Positions 29,351-37,513 of a DNA stretch of 64,000 nt are shown here, piece after piece. The translations under genes were made by a program, and so were the position numbers. The notes under the pieces were generated by a model that was not told the DNA's origin, made no database searches, and saw only the letters and a program-made list of their open reading frames with translations. Source of the DNA: Lactobacillus kefiranofaciens (GTDB taxonomy: Bacteria > Bacillota > Bacilli > Lactobacillales > Lactobacillaceae). The stretch spans positions 1-64,000 of the forward strand of contig NZ_FMXC01000010.1 of assembly GCF_900103655.1 (NCBI RefSeq). Direction: 5' to 3'. Position 1 is the first letter of the stretch; each line of letters begins with the position of its first letter.

Positions 29351-30100
29351 TCAATGTTGTGAAGCACCAGTTATGGTATCCGGCTTTTCTGCTTCTTCGT
29401 GCTTTTCTTCCTTAGCTGCTGCAGCCTTAGTTGAAGCACCACTGACAGCATCTGGATCTGAGTTTCTGCGATAAGTTGCACCGGTTGTGGCATCATCATC
29501 AACTACCAGCTTTTGACCGGTGGTCTCACAGAAGTACTTAACCAATGGATACAAATCTTGGACCCATTCATAAATACCAGCATAGTTGCCATTATCATCT
29601 TCTACACGCTTGTAGTAATGTAATACCAACTTCTTCAAGTTGCCTGTAGGTACTGGCATATAAACATCATCATGTCCATCCTGCTTAGTCCGCAAAGCAT
29701 GAACAACTTTTTTAGCATCTGGAATAACATCACGAACGTCTGGGTGAACTGCCTTCATCGTGTCACCAACTTGGTCTGGCGTACGCTTAGCAAGCATCTT
29801 CTTGTTAGGATCGGTTGGACGATTGTACCACAAGAATTGGTTATTATCGTCAACAAAGGTCATTTCGCCAATTGTGTTTCTAAGCATCCAATTAAGTTGG
29901 TTAACTGTCAAAAGACCTGCATCTAGCTTGACATAGTCATCACCCTCTGCAGCATTAACCTTCTTAGCTGCCTTGTCTAACCAATCAGGATCATACTTAT
30001 CAATACCATCAACAGTATATTTTGATTTTCCTTTTGCATCAAAGTCTTCTTTTAAGTATTCATCGGCATTCATATCTTTAAGCCATTTAGGTTCAGCCAT
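29351..30100 (-). CDS. PAS-domain protein with three flavinylation-like motifs in the tail
   Basis: 249-residue soluble protein without signal peptide. Residues about 60-190 form a PAS-like sensor of the DUF438-associated type (NTIGEMTFVDDNNQFLWYN, VHPDVRDVIPD, YYKRVEDDNGNYAGIYEWVQD), which in relatives binds haem or flavin. The C-terminal tail carries DATTGAT (203-209), DAVSGAS (217-223) and DTITGAS (241-247), each fitting Dxx(S/T)GA(S/T), the sequence on which ApbE attaches FMN. That reading is an inference; no ApbE gene is in the window. Monocistronic. Confidence 0.8.
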   Translation of the reverse strand: MAEPKWLKDMNADEYLKEDFDAKGKSKYTVDGIDKYDPDWLDKAAKKVNAAEGDDYVKLDAGLLTVNQLNWMLRNTIGEMTFVDDNNQFLWYNRPTDPNKKMLAKRTPDQVGDTMKAVHPDVRDVIPDAKKVVHALRTKQDGHDDVYMPVPTGNLKKLVLHYYKRVEDDNGNYAGIYEWVQDLYPLVKYFCETTGQKLVVDDDATTGATYRRNSDPDAVSGASTKAAAAKEEKHEEAEKPDTITGASQH

Positions 30101-30246
30101 AGTGATTTCCTCCTAACAAAACTCTCGTTGTCTTAATTATATAATGTAAGCTGTTACATTTTAATAAATTTAATATAATTTATAAAATATTGCTTAATAT
30201 AAATCTATATAATTTAATTAATAAAAAATAGGGACTGCCCAATCAC

Positions 30247-31851
30247 CTACATCTTCGTTTCAATTGTATGCTTATCTAAGTGAATAATCACATCAAACAT
30301 GGCTTTTTCTTCTGGGGAGATCTTGTGCGCTACCTCAATCACAGCTACATTAGGATTCTTAAGCAGCGTTTCATGAATACCCAGTGAAAGCTTGGAGTCA
30401 AGTGCGCTAGTAGCTTCATCTGCTAGCAATATCGGTCTGCCAGATAAAAGTGCTCGAGCAATCTCTACTCTTTGAATCTGTCCACCAGATAATTCACTAC
30501 CATTTTCACCAACTCGTTTATCTAAGCCTTGTTCTTTAACTAATTCATCTAATCCCGCTTGATGAATAGCTCGTTTTAATTGTTCATCACTAACTTTACG
30601 CCCCAAAGTAATATTAAAGCGTAAAGTATCGTCAAACATAAACGGCTTTTGATTAACATAAGAAAAGTAATTATGTGCTGCATCCCAATTACCCGTTACG
30701 TTCTTGCCATTAAGCAAAATCTTACCATCCTTAGGCTTTCTTATTCCTAAAAGCAGCCGCAATAACGTCGTTTTGCCCCAGCCACTCGGAGCCATTAATA
30801 GTACCTTTTCACCAGGTTTAACTTGCAAATTCACGCCCTCAAAAATGCGCTTGTGATCGTTATTAGTAATATAAGACAGATCTGCTACTTCCATTCCCTC
30901 GAAATGGTCGATCTTTTGCCCATCATCCTTCATTACATGATCAAGCGCCTTCTGCGTTTTCTCCCACATTGGCACCGTCGATTTAACTTGATTAAATTCA
31001 TTAAAAAGCGTAACGACTGGCGTGATAAAGTTCATCGCTAAATCAACCATCATGACCAAAGTACCAACCTTTAAATTACCCTGCATCATCATGATCCCAC
31101 CAATGGTACATGGTACAATGAAGCAAAACAATTCAGCTGCAGAATAAATTAACTCTAGTGCCCAAGCTTGAGTTAAAGTCATATTTCGCAAAGCATTTTC
31201 CATATCTTGGGCTGCATTGGCTGCACGCGTGACGATATTTGTTCTAACGTTATACAGCTTTGTAGCCTGCGCTCCATTCAGAGAATCAGACACATTCTGC
31301 GTATAATTAGCGTTAGTTTGCGCCCAAACCTCGGCTCTCCTAGTAATAATAGGGCTCGTAATCATCTGAACGAGTGCTGGAGCCAGCGTTGCAATCAAGA
31401 AGACCAACGTCATCTGCCAAGAGCTATAAAAAGCAAACGTAATCGCTCCAACAAATGATAATCCTTGAAAAATCATATCAAGCTGAGCTGTAATGCGGTT
31501 AGTTTCAATCTGCTTTAAGTCATTCGTCATCAGCGACAAGCCGCTTTTGACATCTGGATCGCCTTGATCAACCAAATAGCGCAAATTTGCCCGCTTCAAA
31601 GTCATGTTGACATCACGAATAATGCCCATCTTCATGGTCTCATAGATAAAGTTGCTAGCCATAAAACACATCTGACCCAACGCAGTCAGTGCGGCCAAGC
31701 GAATTAAATGCATGTAGTCATGGGAGCCAGATGAAGCAACGTTTAACATGATCTGAATCATATAAGCAACAAAGACAATGTTGCAAGCTTTAATCGTTGC
31801 CAAAATAGTATAGCTGATCAACTGGCTTTTTTTAGCGTATTTAAGACTCAT
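30247..31851 (-). CDS. ABC exporter, fused membrane and ATPase domains
   Basis: 534-residue half-transporter, probably a homodimer. About six membrane helices in residues 1-300 are followed by an ATPase domain with Walker A APSGWGKTT, signature LSGGQ and Walker B ILLADEATS. It belongs to the MdlB/LmrA-like exporter class (drug, lipid or peptide substrates). The ATG at 31851 is chosen because AAAGGAG stands 7 bases upstream; an ATG at 31881 lacks a site. Its presumed promoter region contains a 17-bp tandem duplication. Confidence 0.9.
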   Translation of the reverse strand: MSLKYAKKSQLISYTILATIKACNIVFVAYMIQIMLNVASSGSHDYMHLIRLAALTALGQMCFMASNFIYETMKMGIIRDVNMTLKRANLRYLVDQGDPDVKSGLSLMTNDLKQIETNRITAQLDMIFQGLSFVGAITFAFYSSWQMTLVFLIATLAPALVQMITSPIITRRAEVWAQTNANYTQNVSDSLNGAQATKLYNVRTNIVTRAANAAQDMENALRNMTLTQAWALELIYSAAELFCFIVPCTIGGIMMMQGNLKVGTLVMMVDLAMNFITPVVTLFNEFNQVKSTVPMWEKTQKALDHVMKDDGQKIDHFEGMEVADLSYITNNDHKRIFEGVNLQVKPGEKVLLMAPSGWGKTTLLRLLLGIRKPKDGKILLNGKNVTGNWDAAHNYFSYVNQKPFMFDDTLRFNITLGRKVSDEQLKRAIHQAGLDELVKEQGLDKRVGENGSELSGGQIQRVEIARALLSGRPILLADEATSALDSKLSLGIHETLLKNPNVAVIEVAHKISPEEKAMFDVIIHLDKHTIETKM

Positions 31852-31882
31852 AAACGACTCCTTTATTATACTTATCTTCATA

Positions 31883-31916
31883 TTATACCCGCTTACTTGT
31901 TATACCCGCTTACTTG
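31883..31916. repeat. 17-bp perfect tandem duplication
   Basis: TTATACCCGCTTACTTG is present twice back to back (31883-31899, 31900-31916), between the divergent ABC exporter and pepI genes. It may alter promoter spacing. Confidence 0.95.
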
Positions 31917-31987
31917 TCTTTTTCTCAAACTGAGACGATAATTAGAGTATTGATCCTATTATATAGAAAAAACGGAAAGGATTTTTT

Positions 31988-32905
31988 ATGAAAACTGGAA
32001 CTAAAATTATTACTTTAGACAACGGTTATCACCTTTGGACCAACACTCAAAGCCAAGGCGATATTCACTTATTAGCTCTGCATGGCGGTCCTGGTGGCAA
32101 TCACGAATACTGGGAAGATACTGCTGAACAATTAAAGAAGCAAGGCTTGGACGTTCAAGTTACCATGTACGATCAATTGGGTTCCCTTTATTCAGATCAA
32201 CCTGATTATTCAGATCCTGAAATTGCTAAGAAATATCTAACTTACGAATACTTCTTAGATGAAGTTGACGAAGTTCGTGAAAAGCTGGGGTTAGACAACA
32301 TTTATTTGATCGGTCAAAGCTGGGGCGGACTTTTAGTGCAAGAATACGCCGTTAAATACGGTCAACACTTAAAGGGTGCTATCATCTCATCAATGGTTGA
32401 TGAAATTGATGAATATGTTGCTTCAGTTAATAGAAGAAGACAAGAAGTTCTTCCGCAGACTGAAATTGACTTCATGCACGAATGTGAAAAGAACAACGAT
32501 TACGACAACCAGCGCTACCAAGATGATGTCCAAATCTTAAACATCAACTTCGTTGACCGCAAGCAGCCTTCTAAGCTTTACCACTTAAAAGACATCGGCG
32601 GCACAGCTGTCTACAATGCCTTCCAAGGCGACAATGAATTCGTTATTACTGGTAAATTAAAAGATTGGCACTTTAGAGACCAACTCCACAAGATCAAGTG
32701 CCCAACTCTCTTGACTTTCGGTGAAAACGAAACTATGCCAATTTCAACTGCTAAGATTATGCAAAAGAAGATCCCTAACTCACGCTTGGTTACTACTCCT
32801 GATGGCGGTCACCACCACATGGTTGATAACCCAGCAGTTTACTACAAGCACTTAGCCGACTTCATCCGTGAAGTAGAAAATGGTACTTTTAAAGGTCAAA
32901 ATTAA
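31988..32905 (+). CDS. pepI: prolyl aminopeptidase (proline iminopeptidase)
   Basis: 305-residue cytosolic serine peptidase that removes N-terminal proline from short peptides. The alpha/beta hydrolase core shows the oxyanion motif HGGPGG near residue 37, the nucleophile GQSWGG near 107, and a catalytic His in PDGGHHHMV near 277. The length is that of lactobacillus PepI. AAAGGA lies 8 bases before the ATG. The terminator behind it has been partly duplicated. Confidence 0.94.
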   Translation: MKTGTKIITLDNGYHLWTNTQSQGDIHLLALHGGPGGNHEYWEDTAEQLKKQGLDVQVTMYDQLGSLYSDQPDYSDPEIAKKYLTYEYFLDEVDEVREKLGLDNIYLIGQSWGGLLVQEYAVKYGQHLKGAIISSMVDEIDEYVASVNRRRQEVLPQTEIDFMHECEKNNDYDNQRYQDDVQILNINFVDRKQPSKLYHLKDIGGTAVYNAFQGDNEFVITGKLKDWHFRDQLHKIKCPTLLTFGENETMPISTAKIMQKKIPNSRLVTTPDGGHHHMVDNPAVYYKHLADFIREVENGTFKGQN

Positions 32906-32972
32906 TTAACGAATATTCAAGGTGGGAATTAATTAACGAATATTCAAGGTGGGAATTAATTCCTGCCTTTTT
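32900..32972 (+). repeat. 27-bp tandem duplication copying the first half of the pepI terminator
   Basis: A 27-base unit ending in AAGGTGGG is repeated (32900-32926, 32927-32953) and starts over the pepI stop codon. The second copy leads into the real terminator, GGTGGGAATT paired with AATTCCTGCC then T's (32948-32972). Only the second copy can form the hairpin. Confidence 0.92.
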
Positions 32973-32989
32973 ACTTTGAGGAAAATGAT

Positions 32990-33697
32990 ATGGACGAAAA
33001 AGATGTTAAAATACTGCTAGTTGAAGACGAAGAAGGCGTCGCGAGCTTTGTCAAAACTGAACTAGAACTAGAAGGCTACCAAGTTATCTGGGCCCAAGAT
33101 GGTAAAGAAGCGTTAGAACTGTTTAAAAACAAAGATCCAACCCTAATTTTATTGGATTGGATGCTGCCAGTATACGATGGCATCACTGTTTTAAGAAGAA
33201 TTCGCAAGCAAAGCGATATCCCAATTATTATGCTAACTGCCAAAAATTCTGCTTCTGATATTACTTCAGCTTTAGATCAAGGATTAGACGACTATATTAC
33301 TAAACCGTTTGATATTGAAGAACTTTTCGCACGTATTCGAGTAATCCTGCGCCGCCTTAGGCGCGAAAACAAACACAAAAACACAGAAACTACTTCATTT
33401 ACATGCGGCCCATTAAAGGTTGACCTAGTAAAGCACAAATTTTATTGCAATGATGAAAAAATTTATTTAACTCCAAAGGAATTCGCACTAATAGTTGAAT
33501 TAATGCGTGATCCTGAAACAGTTAAAAGTCGAGACGAATTGCTTAATGCAGTTTGGGGCTACGACTTCGTTGGACAAACCAACACGGTAGACGTCTACAT
33601 TCGTAACATCCGTAACAAGTTAGGTACGCCTTACAAAAACATTATTAAAACCGTCCGCGGTTTAGATTATTGTTTAAGAGTAGAAAATGAAAGTTAA
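32990..33697 (+). CDS. OmpR-family response regulator
   Basis: 235-residue DNA-binding regulator. The receiver domain has the acidic pocket VEDEE, the phospho-acceptor Asp in LLDWMLP (near residue 56) and the conserved Lys in YITKPF. A winged-helix output domain follows (TPKEFALIVELM, TVDVYIRNIRNKLG). Its 3' end overlaps the kinase start by 11 bases. It likely controls the PepSY genes downstream. Confidence 0.95.
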   Translation: MDEKDVKILLVEDEEGVASFVKTELELEGYQVIWAQDGKEALELFKNKDPTLILLDWMLPVYDGITVLRRIRKQSDIPIIMLTAKNSASDITSALDQGLDDYITKPFDIEELFARIRVILRRLRRENKHKNTETTSFTCGPLKVDLVKHKFYCNDEKIYLTPKEFALIVELMRDPETVKSRDELLNAVWGYDFVGQTNTVDVYIRNIRNKLGTPYKNIIKTVRGLDYCLRVENES

Positions 33698-35018
33698 AAC
33701 AACCACTGAACAATTAACGCAGCTTTTTGTTAGTTTATTTACAATTATTTTAGTTTTAGTCAATATTGCTTTCTTAGTTATCTCTTCTGCCTATATTTAT
33801 CATCACGCTCAAGAACGAAGCCAAGATATCGCTGAAGCTGTTGAAGAAAATCTGAATCCCGAATACGATTGGACTGCCCTGCTTGATGCTTATTTGGCCA
33901 AGCAAGAAGATGATGCAATCACTTTGACCACGCCACAAGGCAGAACCTACTACTCCGAAGATGCCCATGAGACTTTTAAGAAAATTGGCTACCATCGGCA
34001 TTACCAAAGTATGGTCTTCACTGAAAAGCATATTTACTTTTTAAATTCTGCTACTCATCATGGCTTTCGTATCAATGTTGCCTTGAATATTGATGAATTA
34101 TTTGCATTAATCAGCTGGCTTTTCTTCACGATGCTCGGCATTAATGCTCTTGCTATTTTAATAAGCATTCCGCTAATTAGACGCTTTGCCCACAAGTGGA
34201 GTCGCCCAATTCAACACATGAACGCGGAGATCAAAGATATTAGAAACGGTAATCGTGCTCGAACCAAAATTACCGTACCGCAGCAGCCAATGGAAATTAA
34301 AAATTTGGCGCGCTCTTTCAATAATTTGCTTGCTTTTCAGCATAATGCGCTTCAACGTGAGCATCAATTCGTCAGCGATGCTTCGCACGAATTGAAGACG
34401 CCGATCGCCGCCATCCGTGGACATGTTAATTTAATCAAACGCCATGGCCAAAGTCACCCCGAGATTGTGGCTTCCTCATTGAATTATATTGATAAGGAAT
34501 CACAAAAGATGCAGGCATTGGTCAACGAGCTATTAACACTGGGGAGAATTGATTATAGCAATAGCAAAATTACCAAGATTGATTTAGTAAAAATTATTTC
34601 TGATGTAATCACGGAAGTTAGTAGCGTTTATCCACAGAAGATATGCACACACTTGCCAGAAAAGCTGGATTTTCCTATTCAAACAACTGATTTTAGAAAT
34701 ATTGTGCACAACTTGATGGGAAATGCGGCTAAATATTCACCTGCAAATAGTGAAATCAACATTTCTCTGCTACAAAAAGACATGCAAGTCATTTTTAAGG
34801 TAGCAGATCACGGGATGGGGATTGCTCCTGAGAACCGTAAAAAAATTTTTGATCGTTTTTATCGTGAAGACAATTCGCATTCCAGTAAGATCGCAGGATC
34901 AGGACTGGGTCTGGCAATCGTTAAATCTGAAATTAACAAATATCACGGCAAGATTACGATAGAAAACAACTCGCCACAAGGCACTATCTTTACGGTATAT
35001 CTGCCAATAGAAAAATGA
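33687..35018 (+). CDS. sensor histidine kinase
   Basis: 443-residue membrane kinase: membrane segment 15-38, a short extracellular sensor loop, a second membrane segment near 150-172, a HAMP linker, the H-box VSDASHELKTPIAAIRGH, N-box NLMGNAAKYS and G-box GSGLGLAIVK. It is the partner of the preceding response regulator. The CiaH-like layout suggests an envelope signal. Two PepSY genes follow. Confidence 0.95.
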   Translation: MKVKTTTEQLTQLFVSLFTIILVLVNIAFLVISSAYIYHHAQERSQDIAEAVEENLNPEYDWTALLDAYLAKQEDDAITLTTPQGRTYYSEDAHETFKKIGYHRHYQSMVFTEKHIYFLNSATHHGFRINVALNIDELFALISWLFFTMLGINALAILISIPLIRRFAHKWSRPIQHMNAEIKDIRNGNRARTKITVPQQPMEIKNLARSFNNLLAFQHNALQREHQFVSDASHELKTPIAAIRGHVNLIKRHGQSHPEIVASSLNYIDKESQKMQALVNELLTLGRIDYSNSKITKIDLVKIISDVITEVSSVYPQKICTHLPEKLDFPIQTTDFRNIVHNLMGNAAKYSPANSEINISLLQKDMQVIFKVADHGMGIAPENRKKIFDRFYREDNSHSSKIAGSGLGLAIVKSEINKYHGKITIENNSPQGTIFTVYLPIEK

Positions 35019-35132
35019 AGAAATCTTCATTTAAACTCTATCAAATTTTAGTTTTTAAACTGAATTTTCACTGTATTATAAATATATCAAGTAAAGCAAA
35101 AAACAAATATTAAGTTTTAAGGAGAACGAATT

Positions 35133-35687
35133 ATGAAATCAATTAACTTCAAGAAAATCGCTGTTACTGGTATCGCACTTGTAGGCTTAGGCACTGCAGC
35201 TGTTGCTACTACGCAAATCGCTGAACCAACTATTGCTCAAGCAGCTTCAAGCAAAATTAAGATTTCACAAAGCTCAGCTATTAAGAAGTTCCACGCAAAA
35301 TACAAGAAAGCTAAGATCGAATCCATCACTTTAGAAAAGGAACACGGCCGCTACGTTTACGAAATCGAAAGGTATACTTCAACTAGAGAATATGACATGA
35401 AGATCAACGCTTCCAGCGGCAAGGTGATTTCTCACCATTCCGAAAAGATGGATCATGATGACAGAGCTGAAAAGAGAGCAATTAATTTAAAGAAGACTAT
35501 CTCTCGCTCAACTGCAAGCAAAATCGCACAAAAGAAAGTTTCTGGCAGTAAAGCAGTAGAATGGACATTGAACCGCTCAGGCAAGCGCACTGTTTGGGAC
35601 GTAACTGTAACCAAGCACGGCAACGAAAGCGAAGTTAAGATCGACGCTCATACTAAAAAAGTTCTCAGCGTAGACTACGACGACTAA
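35133..35687 (+). CDS. secreted PepSY-domain protein
   Basis: 184 residues with a signal peptide (AVTGIALVGLGTAAVATTQ, cleavage near AQAAS) and two PepSY-like modules; the second begins TISRSTASKIAQKKV. PepSY modules are thought to inhibit or modulate peptidases at the cell surface. AAGGAG precedes the ATG. A 114-base gap separates it from the kinase and contains TATTAT-like -10 sequence, so it may have its own promoter under the response regulator. Paralogous to two other genes nearby. Confidence 0.88.
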   Translation: MKSINFKKIAVTGIALVGLGTAAVATTQIAEPTIAQAASSKIKISQSSAIKKFHAKYKKAKIESITLEKEHGRYVYEIERYTSTREYDMKINASSGKVISHHSEKMDHDDRAEKRAINLKKTISRSTASKIAQKKVSGSKAVEWTLNRSGKRTVWDVTVTKHGNESEVKIDAHTKKVLSVDYDD

Positions 35688-35729
35688 ATAAAATAGAAAA
35701 AATAAGAATATTGAAAGGATATAGATACC

Positions 35730-36401
35730 ATGAAATTAATTAAATTAGCTAGTTCAATTGCATTAGGTGCAGCTTTATTAACAGGAACAGTTGCTTGTTC
35801 AAACAACCATAGTGATGATGATGCCAAAACTACTCAAAAGAGCACCACTAAGAACTCTTCAGAGAAAAGTTCAGAATCATCTAAGTCAAGCACCTCAGAA
35901 AAAGTAACCCCAGTTGAAGAAGACACGATCAAAACTGACGCTAAGAAGATCAAATTAACTCAACAAGAGGCTTTAGACAAGTTCAACGGTCAATTTAAGA
36001 ATAAGCACATCAAGAGTATTGATTTGAAGCTTGAAGGCAACCAATATGTTTACGAAATTGACGGCTTTGACTCTACTCATGAATACACTGCAGAAGTTAA
36101 CGCCGAGACTGGTCAAATAAGCCGTGCTCGTTCTGAAAAGTTAGATATGGACGACAAGAATGAACAAAAGGCTTTGAACTTGAACAGCGTAATCAGCCGC
36201 GACGAAGCAAGCAAGATCGTTGAAAAGCATGTTAAGGGTACTAGCCAAGAATGGCACCTAGAAATGGACGACGACAATGGTAAAGCTTACTGGGATGTTG
36301 AAGTAAGCGATGGCAGCAAGGTAACTGAAGTTAAGATCGACGCTCATTCAAGGGCTGTTGTAACTACTGACCATGACGATAACGACAGTAATGATGATTA
36401 A
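35730..36401 (+). CDS. PepSY-domain lipoprotein
   Basis: 223 residues. The lipoprotein signal ends LLTGTVACSNN, so it is membrane-anchored outside the cell. A Ser/Lys linker is followed by two PepSY modules (ALDKFNGQFKNKHIKSIDL; ISRDEASKIVEKHV) and an Asp-rich end. It is 42 bases after its paralogue and ends at the shared terminator. Its likely role is surface peptidase modulation or envelope stress response. Confidence 0.88.
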   Translation: MKLIKLASSIALGAALLTGTVACSNNHSDDDAKTTQKSTTKNSSEKSSESSKSSTSEKVTPVEEDTIKTDAKKIKLTQQEALDKFNGQFKNKHIKSIDLKLEGNQYVYEIDGFDSTHEYTAEVNAETGQISRARSEKLDMDDKNEQKALNLNSVISRDEASKIVEKHVKGTSQEWHLEMDDDNGKAYWDVEVSDGSKVTEVKIDAHSRAVVTTDHDDNDSNDD

Positions 36402-36416
36402 TTAATAATTTCAACG

Positions 36417-36443
36417 AAAAAAGCGAGCTGAGCTCGCTTTTTT
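36417..36443. terminator. bidirectional terminator after PepSY lipoprotein
   Basis: AAAAAAGCGAGC, TGA, GCTCGCTTTTTT: perfect 12-bp arms, usable by both converging units. Confidence 0.93.
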
Positions 36444-36450
36444 ATTTTAC

Positions 36451-36969
36451 TTACAATTTCTTCAACAACAACCAATCAGTTTGCGGATCGCTCCCCACTT
36501 GGAAGGTATGTTGACTCACTTTTTCAAAGCCATGACGTTTGTAAAAATGCTGCGCATTGATATTCTTTTCATAAACGCCTAGCCAAATGTAATCCTTGCC
36601 TTCTTTTCTCGCAATCTCTTCCGCATAATCCAACAAGATATTGCCTAAGCCGCGATGCTGAAAGGCAGCCCGTAAGTATATCCGCTCAACTTCTAGCGCA
36701 TTTTCTTTTAAATATTCTGTTTGTGCATCCCCAACATTAATCTTTAAATAGCCCGCAACTTCATCTCCTACCATCAAGAAAAAGAAGCGACTATCTAGAT
36801 TATTGATCTCATTAATTAACTTTTTCGTCTCATAATCTTCTTTCAAAAATTGCTTCATATCATCTGGTGCGGTGTACGGATCAAAAGTCGCCTTAAAAGT
36901 TTCACGTGAAATCTTCTGTAATTCTTCGACATCAGCAATCGTAACTCTTTTAATTGTATAATCTATCAA
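36451..36969 (-). CDS. GNAT-family N-acetyltransferase
   Basis: 172-residue acetyltransferase. The acetyl-CoA loop is visible as RAAFQHRGLGNILLDYAEE (Q/RxxGxG/A) near residue 100 and the C-terminal HFYKRHGFEKV near 140 is typical. Its ATG overlaps the MarR stop by 4 bases, so it is translationally coupled and probably under MarR control. Substrate unknown; PaiA-like spermidine acetylation is one possibility. Confidence 0.87.
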   Translation of the reverse strand: MIDYTIKRVTIADVEELQKISRETFKATFDPYTAPDDMKQFLKEDYETKKLINEINNLDSRFFFLMVGDEVAGYLKINVGDAQTEYLKENALEVERIYLRAAFQHRGLGNILLDYAEEIARKEGKDYIWLGVYEKNINAQHFYKRHGFEKVSQHTFQVGSDPQTDWLLLKKL

Positions 36970-37421
36970 TACTTCCTCTTTCCCCCATTTTTAACGAAAT
37001 GCCAACTAGCACTCGCATTATCTTCCACTTGTTTCAATAAGTTGGCCAGCTCTCGACGTTGTTTCTTATCCAAACCTTTCAATACTTGCTCATTAGAATA
37101 AATATTTTCTTTTTCAATTTTCTTAGCTAGCTCTTGCCCTTTGTCTGTCACAAACAAATGCTTGATCTTTTTATTTTGTTGATCGCTTTCTTTTTTAATC
37201 AGCCCATTTTGCTCTAATTTCTTAACGCTTCTTGCCGTCGTGGTTCGATCTACGCTAAGCATCCCTGCCAAATGATCAGAAATAATTCCCGGATTTTCCT
37301 TAATCCTCACTAAATATAAATACTGTCCGCGGTTCAACTGCATTTCTTTAAACTCAATATTGGCAATCGAATCTAGCGCACGCGCAATTGTCCCGATTTG
37401 TCTTAAAATGTCTTCTTTCAT
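36966..37421 (-). CDS. MarR-family transcriptional regulator
   Basis: 151-residue winged-helix regulator. The DNA-binding part reads LAGMLSVDRTTTARSVKKLEQNGLIKK, the standard MarR recognition helix and wing. The ATG at 37421 is supported by AGGTGAG; a GTG at 37448 would lie inside the promoter. A perfect dyad overlapping the -35 suggests autoregulation. Cotranscribed with the acetyltransferase. Confidence 0.92.
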   Translation of the reverse strand: MKEDILRQIGTIARALDSIANIEFKEMQLNRGQYLYLVRIKENPGIISDHLAGMLSVDRTTTARSVKKLEQNGLIKKESDQQNKKIKHLFVTDKGQELAKKIEKENIYSNEQVLKGLDKKQRRELANLLKQVEDNASASWHFVKNGGKRKY

Positions 37422-37437
37422 TTTCTCACCTAAAAAT

Positions 37438-37465
37438 ATTATATTCACTTATGTTGCAAATGCAA
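37438..37465 (-). promoter_or_regulatory. promoter with MarR-type operator
   Basis: The minus strand has TTGCAT (37460-37465), 16 bases, then TATAAT (37438-37443). The palindrome TTGCA-AA-TGCAA (37454-37465) covers the -35, ideal for a dimeric MarR repressor to block its own promoter. Confidence 0.65.
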
Positions 37466-37513
37466 TAATAATATTATTAAAATAAAAATCTAGAATTACT
37501 CCAGATTCTTAAA

